From contig JAFTMU010000332.1 in the NCBI GenBank assembly GCA_017452215.1, forward strand, positions 1 to 16,612: a stretch of 16,612 nt of DNA. The letters are read 5' to 3'. The translations under genes were made by a program, and so were the position numbers. Below are positions 1 through 7,067 of this stretch, piece by piece. Position 1 is the first letter of the stretch. Each line of letters opens with the position of its first letter. This stretch comes from Clostridia bacterium (GTDB lineage Bacteria > Bacillota > Clostridia > Oscillospirales > CAG-272). The notes under the pieces were generated by a model. It did no database searches. It worked only from the letters and a program-made list of their open reading frames with translations, and was not told the DNA's origin.

Positions 1-1409
1 GGTTGCAGCTCTTCAAGCCCTCCACCTTCACTCCCATCCTTGCCCTCGTGGGTATTGTGATGTACATGTTCCTCAAGGGAGACAAGAAAAAGGACACGGG
101 TATGATCCTTTTGGGCTTTGCTACCCTGATGTTCGGCATGGACACCATGTCGGGCGCTGTGAAGGGGCTTGCCAACGTGCCCGAGTTTACTGCCTTGTTC
201 ACCATGTTTGAAAACCCGCTCCTCGGTCTTTTAGCAGGCGCTGTGCTGACGGCAATCATTCAGTCCAGCTCGGCGTCGGTGGGTATCTTGCAAGCGCTTT
301 CCAGCACTGGAAGCGTGACCTACGGCGCAGTTCTGCCCATCATTATGGGTCAGAACATCGGTACCTGTGTGACAGCGATGCTCTCCTCGGTGGGAACCAC
401 CAAGAATGCAAAGCGTGCAGCGTTCGTTCACCTTTCCTTTAACGTCCTTGGGGCTTTGATCCTTTTGATCGTTTATTGGATCATCAAATCCATCATTGAA
501 ATTCCTCTGCTCTCCCAAAGCGCCGAGGCATACGGCATTGCGATTGCGCATTCCATTTTTAACGTACTGTGCGTACTGATCTTCCTGCCGCTCTCCTCTC
601 TCCTGGAAAAGATAGCGTTGAAGCTGATCCCCGATGCAAAGGCACCCGAGGTGATCTCCGAATTGGACGACCGTTTGCTCAATACTCCGCAGCTTGCTCT
701 GGAGCGTTGTCACTCCCTCACCTTGGAAATGGCAAATGCCGCCTCTACCTCCTTCAACGACGCCTTGAACTGTCTGGGCAATTACAACGCCGATACGGCG
801 GAGAGCATTCGTGCCGCCGAGGATCTGACCGACCACTACGAGGACATTCTCGGCACGTACCTTGTCAAGCTGGGCGGTCGCCAGGTGGGCGAGGACACCA
901 GCACGGAATCCACCGCCCTTTACAAGCTGATCGGTGACTTTGAGCGAATCGCCGACCACAGCGTGAATATTCTGGAATCCGCCGAGGAAATGCAGGAAAA
1001 GAAGCTGCAGTTCTCCAAAAACGCACAGGCAGAGATCTCCGTCCTAACAGGCGCCGTTCGTGAGATCATGCGCTTGACCATGGAATGCGTTGCCACAAAC
1101 GACCTCCTCACCGCCGCCAAGGTAGAGCCCTTGGAGCAGATCATCGACGATCTCAAAGAGGAGTTGCGCACACGACACATCCTGCGCCTGGGTCAAGGCA
1201 ACTGCTCCATTGAAGCAGGCTTTGTCTGGTCGGATCTGTTGACAAATCTCGAGCGTATTTCGGACCACTGCTCCAACATCTCCGCCTGTGTCATCGACAC
1301 CGCTCACCACAACCTCAATCTGCATGAATCCACTCGCAGCGTGCATGAAAGCGACGCCTTCTTTAAGGAACAGCTTGCAGAATACAAAAAGCAGTATCGG
1401 TTGGATTAA
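1..1409 (+). CDS. Na/Pi cotransporter family protein with C-terminal PhoU-like domain (5' partial)
   Basis: Membrane transporter of the NptA / Na-Pi cotransporter II-related family, expected to move phosphate with sodium. The reading frame is open at the left edge, so the true start and about the first 100-150 residues (the first QSSS repeat of the family) lie outside. The visible part has several hydrophobic segments (about residues 10-25, 33-55, 72-100, 105-128, 140-165, 175-200), a QSSSA signature near residue 87 and a G-Q-N-I-G-T motif near 116, which are hallmarks of the second PF02690 repeat. Residues about 220-460 are hydrophilic and helical with PhoU-like E/D-rich helices (for example DFERIADHSVNI and LERISDHCSNI), as in the long bacterial members. 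It ends in TAA and is followed by a strong hairpin terminator. Phosphate as substrate is inferred from the family. Confidence 0.9.
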   Translation, partial: LQLFKPSTFTPILALVGIVMYMFLKGDKKKDTGMILLGFATLMFGMDTMSGAVKGLANVPEFTALFTMFENPLLGLLAGAVLTAIIQSSSASVGILQALSSTGSVTYGAVLPIIMGQNIGTCVTAMLSSVGTTKNAKRAAFVHLSFNVLGALILLIVYWIIKSIIEIPLLSQSAEAYGIAIAHSIFNVLCVLIFLPLSSLLEKIALKLIPDAKAPEVISELDDRLLNTPQLALERCHSLTLEMANAASTSFNDALNCLGNYNADTAESIRAAEDLTDHYEDILGTYLVKLGGRQVGEDTSTESTALYKLIGDFERIADHSVNILESAEEMQEKKLQFSKNAQAEISVLTGAVREIMRLTMECVATNDLLTAAKVEPLEQIIDDLKEELRTRHILRLGQGNCSIEAGFVWSDLLTNLERISDHCSNISACVIDTAHHNLNLHESTRSVHESDAFFKEQLAEYKKQYRLD

Positions 1410-1419
1410 GAACAGCAAT

Positions 1420-1470
1420 GGGGGTGTCTCAAATGCGGTTCGCATTTGAGACACCCCCCTGGTTTTTGCT
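1420..1470 (+). terminator. Rho-independent terminator after Na/Pi transporter
   Basis: A perfect 18-bp inverted repeat (1420-1437 with 1441-1458) with a 3-nt loop starts 10 nt after the transporter stop and is followed by a T-rich stretch (ggtttttg). The stem core TGTCTCAAAT recurs in the hairpin at 1585-1619 and, in variant form, at 14703-14736. Confidence 0.85.
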
Positions 1471-1489
1471 TTGCGGCTTGACGCCGCAA
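1471..1489. repeat. Short GC-rich hairpin in the intergenic stack
   Basis: TTGCGGC (1471-1477) and GCCGCAA (1483-1489) form a perfect 7-bp stem with a 5-nt loop, followed by ttttc on the plus strand. It lies between the two large terminator hairpins. It may be a second weak terminator or part of a structured intergenic repeat. The rest of 1490-1550 holds only an imperfect tandem 10-mer (1502-1511 and 1512-1521, one mismatch) and no gene. Confidence 0.5.
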
Positions 1490-1553
1490 TTTTCGTCCAT
1501 AATTTGACCGTATTTGATCGTACTTGCAAATGAAAAACGCAAATTCCCGGCGC

Positions 1554-1578
1554 AAAAAAGCCTACCATCGGCTTTTTT
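1554..1578. terminator. A/T-flanked hairpin (bidirectional terminator type)
   Basis: AAAAAAGCC (1554-1562) pairs with GGCTTTTTT (1570-1578) around a 7-nt loop, giving a hairpin with a U-tract on either strand. It sits between the converging Na/Pi transporter and CmpB-type genes and could terminate either transcript. Confidence 0.5.
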
Positions 1579-1584
1579 ACGCAA

Positions 1585-1628
1585 GGGGTTGTCTCAAATT
1601 TGCAATTTGAGACAGCCCCGTTTTTTAT
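1585..1628. terminator. Terminator hairpin between convergent genes
   Basis: A 16-bp stem (1585-1600 with 1604-1619, one G-U pair) with a 3-nt loop is followed by gttttttatt on the plus strand. Its core TTGTCTCAAAT matches that of the hairpin at 1420-1458. It directly abuts the 3' end of the minus-strand gene ending at 1625. Confidence 0.75.
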
Positions 1629-2377
1629 TCAAGAAAGGTCATATTGGAGAAGATCGCCGCCATTTTTTCGTTGCCGTAGGTGCGATCCATAAAACGGTCT
1701 ACCGAGTTTGAGGCAGGCTGCTCCTTCAAACGCTCCCGCCAACGCAGAATGGCGATTGTTGTCACCACCAGATTTGCCACCATAAACACAGCAAGCAATA
1801 TACAAAGGATCATCCATCCTCTGCCCTGCATTCGGTGCAGCATACGGTCAAAGCAGGGGAACACGAATGCAGCAAACAGAACTCCCAGCCCTCCCCAGAT
1901 CAGCGCCATTTGCAGGCTCGCTCTGCCAAAAAGATTAAAGGCATGATCGGTATAATCCCATGAAACGGAGCCAAACAGCTTTTCCTGCAAAAGGCTTGCA
2001 AAAAATTCAACTCCCGAGCCTGCCACGGCGTAAATCAAAAACTGTACGATACGGGAAAGATGAGAGATCAGGGCTGCGATAACGAACATTGCCACGGTTC
2101 CCACACCGTAAACGATGCAGAACGGTCCCCACACGGTGGCGGAATGGTTCTCCCATACCCCAACACGCACGATCGCCCAAAGCCCCTCCAGAACAAAGCC
2201 CACGATACTGCCAAAAAAGAAGAGCCAAAACAGTGCTTGCGGGTTGAGGCTTCTTGCAATGGGTGCTTTTTTCTTTTCCTGCGCTCCCTCTCCCGAACCA
2301 TTTCTTTCGATCACAAGCTGTCGTTTGAGACGTTTCAGTTTTCTCACCTCACTTTGAGACGGTTTGCGTATTTTCAT
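1625..2377 (-). CDS. CmpB-type (putative ABC transporter permease, PF06541-like) membrane protein
   Basis: 250-residue integral membrane protein resembling the family annotated as putative ABC transporter type IV / CmpB. After a basic, charged N-terminus (about 1-42) come hydrophobic segments near 46-70, 82-103, 108-128, 155-178 and 187-210. Family signatures are WGPFCIVYG at 83-91 and SWDY at 139-142 followed by an N-x-x-G-R at 148-152. The biochemical function of this family is not established and no ATPase partner is next to it. The ATG at 2377 has no ribosome binding site and is embedded in a TATAAT sequence; a GTG at codon 11 (2347) preceded by an AGTGAG-like sequence is an alternative start. 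It converges on the Na/Pi gene and diverges from the gene at 2507. Confidence 0.75.
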   Translation of the reverse strand: MKIRKPSQSEVRKLKRLKRQLVIERNGSGEGAQEKKKAPIARSLNPQALFWLFFFGSIVGFVLEGLWAIVRVGVWENHSATVWGPFCIVYGVGTVAMFVIAALISHLSRIVQFLIYAVAGSGVEFFASLLQEKLFGSVSWDYTDHAFNLFGRASLQMALIWGGLGVLFAAFVFPCFDRMLHRMQGRGWMILCILLAVFMVANLVVTTIAILRWRERLKEQPASNSVDRFMDRTYGNEKMAAIFSNMTFLE

Positions 2378-2449
2378 TATAAACCGTTGGTGTGTGAATT
2401 ATGTTGTTTAAATGTTAAATCCCTTTTAAAAAACAAAGAGGACAGGCTA

Positions 2450-2478
2450 TTGCAAAAGCGGGAAAAAGATGGTAAAAT
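2450..2478 (+). promoter_or_regulatory. Sigma-A type promoter for the gene at 2507
   Basis: TTGCAA (2450-2455) and TAAAAT (2473-2478) are separated by exactly 17 nt. Transcription would start near 2485, about 22 nt before the ATG and upstream of the AAAAAGGAG ribosome binding site at 2493-2501. Confidence 0.65.
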
Positions 2479-2506
2479 AATAGCATCACTCCAAAAAGGA
2501 GATCGT

Positions 2507-3304
2507 ATGAAACGAAAAAATGAAGCATTGCTCTCCCCAAGGGCGGACGGGAGCGGACGAGCGCTTTTTGAGCGCTTGTGTCAAGAAGCGGCTGCCCAAC
2601 CTCGTCACACGGGAGAGAGCGGGATCGGCACCCTTGCCGAAAAGCGACTGCATTCCATCATCAAAAGGTATATTTGCGAGGACGAGGATCTTCACGAGGT
2701 GGGGGTTGCCAACACCCGCTACGTCTCGGACGTCAGGATCGGAAGCCACATCTATGAGATACAAACGGGCGCCTTTTATCCCATGCGGAAAAAGATCGCC
2801 CACTATATGGAAAAAACCGATTGCACCGTCACCGTGGTGCATCCCGTTACGGTGAACAAATTTGTAAGGTGGATCGACCCGAAAACGGGAGACGTGTCGG
2901 ATCGCAGCCGCTCCCCAAAGCACGAGGGCGAGCAGGATCTTTTGCCCGAGCTCTATTGTTTGATTCCCTATCTCGGTCACCCTCGCCTGCGCTTCCGTAT
3001 TTTACTGATCGAAGCAGAGGATTTCAGGCTACTGAACGGCTGGTCCAAGGACCGCAAAAGAGGCTCGGAGCTCTACGAGCGGATCCCTCTTACATTGCTT
3101 GGAGAGGCAGAATTTTGCAAGGCGGAGGATTTCAAGCGCTTTTTGCCAAAGGAGCTTTCCTCCCCCTTTACGGTCAAGGAATTTTCAAAGCACGTCCGTC
3201 TCAAGGGGCGGGACGCCTATTCTGCCGTACGGGTGCTTGCGGCTCTTGGGCTTTTAAGGGAGACGCAGCCAATCGGTCGTGCCATGGCGTTTGAGAAGGT
3301 GTAA
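2507..3304 (+). CDS. Probable PD-(D/E)XK nuclease-fold protein (DUF8091-like), winged-helix-like C-terminus
   Basis: 265-residue soluble protein. I chose the ATG at 2507 because AAAAAGGAG lies 5 nt upstream and a promoter sits at 2450-2478; the open frame runs farther upstream but overlaps the divergent gene. Residues about 40-115 look like a reduced PD-(D/E)XK core: E45 in a first helix, D76 in a strand, then E84-I-Q86 in the next strand with Gln in place of Lys, followed by a basic helix (MRKKIAHYME) and a hydrophobic strand (CTVTVVHPV). It resembles Clostridia proteins annotated as DUF8091, recalled rather than searched. Residues about 185-205 and 222-252 look like short helices, the last resembling a winged helix. 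Nuclease activity is only inferred. It is a single-gene unit with a terminator shared with ylmH. Confidence 0.65.
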   Translation: MKRKNEALLSPRADGSGRALFERLCQEAAAQPRHTGESGIGTLAEKRLHSIIKRYICEDEDLHEVGVANTRYVSDVRIGSHIYEIQTGAFYPMRKKIAHYMEKTDCTVTVVHPVTVNKFVRWIDPKTGDVSDRSRSPKHEGEQDLLPELYCLIPYLGHPRLRFRILLIEAEDFRLLNGWSKDRKRGSELYERIPLTLLGEAEFCKAEDFKRFLPKELSSPFTVKEFSKHVRLKGRDAYSAVRVLAALGLLRETQPIGRAMAFEKV

Positions 3305-3344
3305 AAAAATAGCGGACGCTTGTAAGGCATCCGCTATCTTTTTT
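3303..3344. terminator. Bidirectional terminator between convergent genes
   Basis: ATAGCGGA (3309-3316) pairs with TCCGCTAT (3330-3337). A-rich sequence lies on the left (3303-3309) and T-rich sequence on the right (3339-3344), so it can end both the plus-strand gene at 2507 and the minus-strand ylmH. Confidence 0.75.
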
Positions 3345-3346
3345 AT

Positions 3347-4171
3347 TCAAATCAATCGGTCGGCGCACAGGCGCAGACGCCCCTTACGGGTTTCTCCGTC
3401 GAAGCTGCGCAAAATAAACCGTCCAAAGCCTCGCACCGAAACGGTTGTAGGAGGCTCCAAGGCAAGATCAGGGCGTTCGCAGGCTTCATACTCCACCTCT
3501 ACCGCTCCTGTGCGAATCGCCGTTTGCGCCGCCTCACGGGAAAGGTTGCACAGTGCCGCCACCACGCAATCCAATCGGGCGGACGCCACGGTATCGGTGA
3601 TGCGTTGATACTTTCGACCGTCGGTAAACGACGGTCCCATTTGATATTCCCTGACCCTGACGGCGTCGTTTCCCACACGCTCCAAATGGGTCTTAAAAAA
3701 CGGGATCAGAGAGCGGGGACAGAACAGAACCGCCTCATACTCGTTTTGCAGGGCAACGTCGCCCAAGGCATCCCGCTCCAGCCCCAGTCCCAGAACAGAG
3801 CCCAAAAAGTCCCTGTGGGTCAGCTTGCGAAAGCCGCTACCCGAGATAGCGAGAGGGCTGACCGCCTCGCAAAGTGTCTCCCCCAACAGCTCCTTGACCG
3901 TATCGAGCTCGCAATCCGACAAGGGTGCGGGAAGGCAATCCACCAGATAATCGGGGAGCAGAAACAGGCAGACACGCTCTGCCTCGGGGTATCCGCCAAA
4001 GAAAAACGCCCGCTCCCGAAGCCCCCATTGCTGTAACAGGCGCTCCGCCTCTCTTTTTTCTCTCGGTGTTAAAAAGGAGAGATGGGCAATCTCTCCTCTT
4101 TCCCGCTTGGTAACGGCATCGCCAAGGCGTGCCTCCAAAAGATTCTTTTCTCCTTGCTGCGTCATACTCAT
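3347..4171 (-). CDS. ylmH: YlmH-family RNA-binding S4-domain protein
   Basis: 274-residue protein of the YlmH family, encoded next to division genes in many Firmicutes. Work on the Bacillus protein links it to rescue of stalled 50S subunits. The N-terminal two thirds show the family's LTPREKREAE and GGYPEAER motifs and a LTHRDFLGSVLGLGLERDALGD block; the last about 80 residues (from TVASARLDCVV) form the S4 RNA-binding domain. I place the start at the ATG 4171-4169, which overlaps the yggT stop as ATGA, so translation is probably coupled. An upstream ATG at 4213 in the same frame lies inside yggT and is less likely. Last gene of the miaA-sepF operon, closed by the terminator at 3303-3344. Confidence 0.9.
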   Translation of the reverse strand: MSMTQQGEKNLLEARLGDAVTKRERGEIAHLSFLTPREKREAERLLQQWGLRERAFFFGGYPEAERVCLFLLPDYLVDCLPAPLSDCELDTVKELLGETLCEAVSPLAISGSGFRKLTHRDFLGSVLGLGLERDALGDVALQNEYEAVLFCPRSLIPFFKTHLERVGNDAVRVREYQMGPSFTDGRKYQRITDTVASARLDCVVAALCNLSREAAQTAIRTGAVEVEYEACERPDLALEPPTTVSVRGFGRFILRSFDGETRKGRLRLCADRLI

Positions 4172-4443
4172 AGTGCCGTCATAAATGCCTGAATCACCAT
4201 CAGGATCAGCCACGTCAGCATAAAAGGCATATCCAAGGGAAGCCCCTCAAACCAATGCATTCTTTCGCAAAGCCGACGAATGGGCAGGATCAAGGGCTCG
4301 GTGATGGCATACAGAACGATGGAGACCCTGCTCTCCCCCGTTTGATCAAACCAGGAAAGAATCGCTCTTGCAAGCAGGCAAAGCTCTAGGGCGCTGATGA
4401 GAACGTACGCCGTTTGTGTGATCAAATAGATTGCCGTATCCAT
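4168..4443 (-). CDS. yggT: YggT/YlmG family membrane protein
   Basis: 91-residue membrane protein of the YggT (YlmG) family, a conserved companion of sepF in Gram-positive bacteria and cyanobacteria. Homologues are implicated in membrane or division-site organisation, but the molecular role is not settled. Two hydrophobic segments flank a loop (about residues 5-28 and 65-90), with the typical ARAILSWFDQ motif and the PLILPIRRL sequence. I chose the ATG at 4443 over the one at 4467 because GGGGGAGAAAGGA lies directly upstream. It follows sepF after about 87 nt containing a hairpin and overlaps ylmH by 4 nt. Confidence 0.88.
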   Translation of the reverse strand: MDTAIYLITQTAYVLISALELCLLARAILSWFDQTGESRVSIVLYAITEPLILPIRRLCERMHWFEGLPLDMPFMLTWLILMVIQAFMTAL

Positions 4444-4475
4444 TCCTTTCTCCCCCTTTAAAATCACAATAACGA

Positions 4476-4501
4476 GGGCTGTTGCAATTTGCGAACAGCC
4501 C
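4476..4501 (-). terminator. Hairpin between sepF and yggT (possible attenuator)
   Basis: GGGCTGTT (4476-4483) pairs with AACAGCCC (4494-4501) around a 10-nt loop that can itself pair partly. On the minus strand it is followed by cgttattgtgatttta, only moderately T-rich. It sits inside the operon, so it is more likely a partial terminator or RNA stabiliser than a full stop. Confidence 0.5.
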
Positions 4502-4530
4502 TTGCTCTATTGTCAGTTCGGTAAAAGCGC

Positions 4531-5058
4531 TTATGCCTCCTCGGCAGCCACTTCCTCGTAAACCTCTTCGTACTCGGTCTCCTCAACGATCTCCTCAGCA
4601 ACCTCCTCGACTGTTTCCTCGGCGGGCTGCTCCTCGGGAGCAAAGCCGGAAATATCAACGCCTGCGGGAGAAACAACGATGGTGCTCTTGTTGGTCTTGA
4701 TCATCTCACCGCCAAGCACGTATGCAACGCCTGCCAAAAAGTCAACGAGGCGGTGCGCCTGATCCTTGGTCAGATAGCTGATGTCCAACAGAACGATGCA
4801 TCCCTCCTTGAGCTTATCTGCGATCTTGGTAGCCTCGATGTGGCTCTTGGGCTGCAGAAGCTTGAGGGACACCTTATCCGCCGATGCAGGACGGATCTCG
4901 GGCTCCTTGCGGCTGGGGCTATCCAATGCGGAGACGGCGTTCTCGGCGTCCATATCGGGCATTTGGATATCCTCGGGCATTACGTACAGCTCGTTTTCGT
5001 CATATCCGTCATCGAAATCTGCATTGTCGTTGCGGACAAATTTTTTAAGTAAATTCAT
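4531..5058 (-). CDS. sepF: Cell division protein SepF
   Basis: 175-residue SepF, the membrane-binding FtsZ anchor that bundles FtsZ filaments at the septum. The N-terminus (MNLLKKFVRN) fits the amphipathic membrane-targeting helix; about 11-60 is an acidic linker; about 62-137 is the DUF552 core, with LQPKSHIEATKIADKL and the FLAGVAYVLGGEM region that forms the dimer face. After residue 140 there is a Glu-rich tail of about 35 residues made of repeated EEV/EEI-like units, absent from Bacillus SepF as I know it. A GGAGGA ribosome binding site lies 7 nt upstream. It follows yggS by 46 nt and is very likely cotranscribed with it. Confidence 0.95.
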   Translation of the reverse strand: MNLLKKFVRNDNADFDDGYDENELYVMPEDIQMPDMDAENAVSALDSPSRKEPEIRPASADKVSLKLLQPKSHIEATKIADKLKEGCIVLLDISYLTKDQAHRLVDFLAGVAYVLGGEMIKTNKSTIVVSPAGVDISGFAPEEQPAEETVEEVAEEIVEETEYEEVYEEVAAEEA

Positions 5059-5104
5059 TTTGTTCCTCCAATGTATTTTTCATTCATTTTCTTTTCACGT
5101 AAAT

Positions 5105-5797
5105 TCAAGGCTCGAACAGCGCACGGCCGATGCGCACGATGTCTGCCCCCTCCTCGATGGCGATCTCAAAGCTATCGGACATTCCCATCGATATAACAGG
5201 TCTACCTATATTATGAAGTTTTTTTTGCCAAATGTCAAGACATAATTGCGAAGTTTCTCGAAAATATTTTCGATATTCCTCTTTTTTTTCGCATTTTGGC
5301 GCCATTGTCATAAAACCACGGAGACGAATGTGCGGATATCTGGCAAGCCCCATGCAAAATTCCTCTGCCGCCTCGGGAGACAGTCCGCTCTTGCTTTGCT
5401 CCATGCCGCTGTTGATCTCCACCAGCACGTCCATAACAAGGGAGTGCTTTGCCGCCTGCTTTTCGATCTCCCGTGCCAGAGATTCACTGTCGAGAGAGTG
5501 GATCATGCACACCTTATCGATGATATACTTGACCTTATTGCTTTGCAGGGTGCCGATAAAGTGAATGCGGAGATTGGTCTTGTCCAAAGCATCCCAGCGC
5601 TCCAGAAGCTGCTGCACACGGTTCTCACCTACGTCGGTGACTCCAAGCGCAGTATGCAGGTAATTGACGTGCCGGGCATCGGTATATTTGATTGCTGCTA
5701 AAAGGGTAACGCTCTCCTGCCCTCCGATGGTTCTTGCCGCCTCGATCCGCTCCCGAATACGGGCAACGTTGCGGTCCATATAGGATAAATCACTCAT
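5105..5797 (-). CDS. yggS: YggS/PLPBP family pyridoxal 5'-phosphate homeostasis protein
   Basis: 230-residue single-domain TIM-barrel PLP-binding protein (ylmE in Bacillus nomenclature). It binds PLP without known catalysis and maintains vitamin B6 and amino-acid balance. The PLP lysine is K37 in AAIKYTDA, followed by the family motifs VGENRVQ, HFIGTLQSNKVKYI, VEINSGMEQSKSG, GFMTMAP and SMGMSDSFEIAIEEGADIVRIG. Length is normal for the family. Its ATG overlaps the stop of the HlyD-like gene by 4 nt (ATGA), with GAAGGTG upstream, so the two are translationally coupled. The next gene is sepF, the classic ylmE-sepF order. Confidence 0.95.
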   Translation of the reverse strand: MSDLSYMDRNVARIRERIEAARTIGGQESVTLLAAIKYTDARHVNYLHTALGVTDVGENRVQQLLERWDALDKTNLRIHFIGTLQSNKVKYIIDKVCMIHSLDSESLAREIEKQAAKHSLVMDVLVEINSGMEQSKSGLSPEAAEEFCMGLARYPHIRLRGFMTMAPKCEKKEEYRKYFRETSQLCLDIWQKKLHNIGRPVISMGMSDSFEIAIEEGADIVRIGRALFEP

Positions 5798-7044
5798 TGG
5801 TACACCTTCCCATCATACAAATCTTGCGCCGACGTGATCAAAAGATCGTTTAAGCGGAGCTCCGTCAGATCGGAATCCTCGGGACGTGCGACAATGCAGT
5901 ATCCCTCTCCCCGATACAATACGTCGATACGTCGGAAAACAGCCATGCTTTTTTCAAACACATCGACACCCTCTACACCGTTTTGGGTATGCAGTGCGGT
6001 GCTTGGGACGTAAAAGCCCTCGGACTCACAGATCGTGATCTCTGCCGTTTGGATGCGGTAAAAGAGAAACTCGGAGGGGGTGGTATCCGAGCGGAACACC
6101 GCCAGCGCCGTATCGCCGCCCATTTGCAGAGATTCCAAGGTCAGGTCGATCACAATATCCTTGTTTTCGGGAAAGGTAACGCTGTACGTATCTCCCATCC
6201 GAAAGCTTGGGGCGACGGCGGCGGAAAGCTCCATCACGGCATACCAGGAATATCCGTAGACCATCTTTCCCACGGCGGTATCACTGCTCTCCGCCCGGGC
6301 GCCCTCTAATTTAAGAGCGGCAAAACGCTCGGCAGTCAAGCCCTCCAGGACAGAGGGCGAAAAGATGCGCTCGTAGCCGTCCACGTAGTCGCTTCCGTAA
6401 AACACTCCCGAGGAAAGCGTGTTGGTGACAGTGAGAGGAGACGAGCCTACTAACGCCGCCTTTTGTACCCGCAATGCTTCCAGAACGGCAGTCTGCTCCT
6501 CCTGCTTGCCCGTCAGACGTAAATAGCGGTTCAGGTCAACCAATAGCTCCTCCTCCAGGGAAAGGATTGATTCGATATCCCCCCGCTTGACCGATTGACA
6601 GATGGCGTGATAGGACGCCGTTGCCTCGGCACGGTAATTTTCGGCGTCCAACAGCGTCTCTCCCCGTTGAGGCTCCCCCGATTCCAGGACAGAAATGGCG
6701 GCATTGAGACGGTTGAGCGTATGCTGCGCTGCCGAAAGCTCCTCATCGGCAAGGGTTGTTTGATAGACGTTGACCACAGGCAGATTTTTGCCCGCTCTCT
6801 CTCCCGATTCGATCAAAGGATCGCTCAACCCCTTGACGGGAGACACCAGCACGGATTCATCCCGAAACAGGTACGCCTCTCCTGACGTGATCTGCCGATC
6901 GGTCACCGTATGAACGGGGTCGGTGATCAGACCGGTGGAAGAGATACCAAAAGCATGTCCGAAGGTATAGACGATGAGCCCGAGCATTGCCAACGTCACG
7001 GCAAATTTGAGCAGATATTTTTTCAAAAACGCACTCCGTGTCAA
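5794..7044 (-). CDS. HlyD-like membrane fusion / adaptor protein in the sepF operon
   Basis: 416-residue protein with one N-terminal membrane anchor (about 12-33) and a large extracytoplasmic part. Residues about 45-90 (SGEAYLFRDESVLVSP) resemble the first half of a lipoyl/barrel-sandwich domain; about 100-190 is a charged helical hairpin; about 210-400 is beta-rich, with a PSTALHTQNGVEGVDVF segment typical of HlyD/RND-type adaptors. I recall similar proteins, annotated as HlyD family or putative membrane fusion proteins, next to yggS-sepF in Clostridia. No ABC, RND or MFS partner is in the window. The start is TTG at 7044, with GGAGGG about 9 nt upstream and no nearby ATG. It begins 23 nt after miaA and overlaps yggS by 4 nt. 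Confidence 0.75.
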   Translation of the reverse strand: MTRSAFLKKYLLKFAVTLAMLGLIVYTFGHAFGISSTGLITDPVHTVTDRQITSGEAYLFRDESVLVSPVKGLSDPLIESGERAGKNLPVVNVYQTTLADEELSAAQHTLNRLNAAISVLESGEPQRGETLLDAENYRAEATASYHAICQSVKRGDIESILSLEEELLVDLNRYLRLTGKQEEQTAVLEALRVQKAALVGSSPLTVTNTLSSGVFYGSDYVDGYERIFSPSVLEGLTAERFAALKLEGARAESSDTAVGKMVYGYSWYAVMELSAAVAPSFRMGDTYSVTFPENKDIVIDLTLESLQMGGDTALAVFRSDTTPSEFLFYRIQTAEITICESEGFYVPSTALHTQNGVEGVDVFEKSMAVFRRIDVLYRGEGYCIVARPEDSDLTELRLNDLLITSAQDLYDGKVYQ

Positions 7045-7067
7045 GCCTCGTCCCTCCTTCTTGTTTT

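Noticed and set aside
231..959. Long minus-strand open frame (242 codons) opposite the Na/Pi transporter
   Set aside because: It lies wholly antisense to a clear membrane transporter with intact family motifs, and its translation has no recognisable domain. It is a shadow of the codon bias.
2060..2506. In-frame upstream extension of the gene at 2507
   Set aside because: It would overlap the CmpB-type gene antisense and lacks a ribosome binding site, whereas ATG 2507 has both a Shine-Dalgarno sequence and a promoter just upstream.
4531..4640. Repeated cctcctc-like units as a possible CRISPR or tandem repeat array
   Set aside because: The units are the in-frame Glu codons of the SepF tail, without regular spacers or a fixed repeat length.
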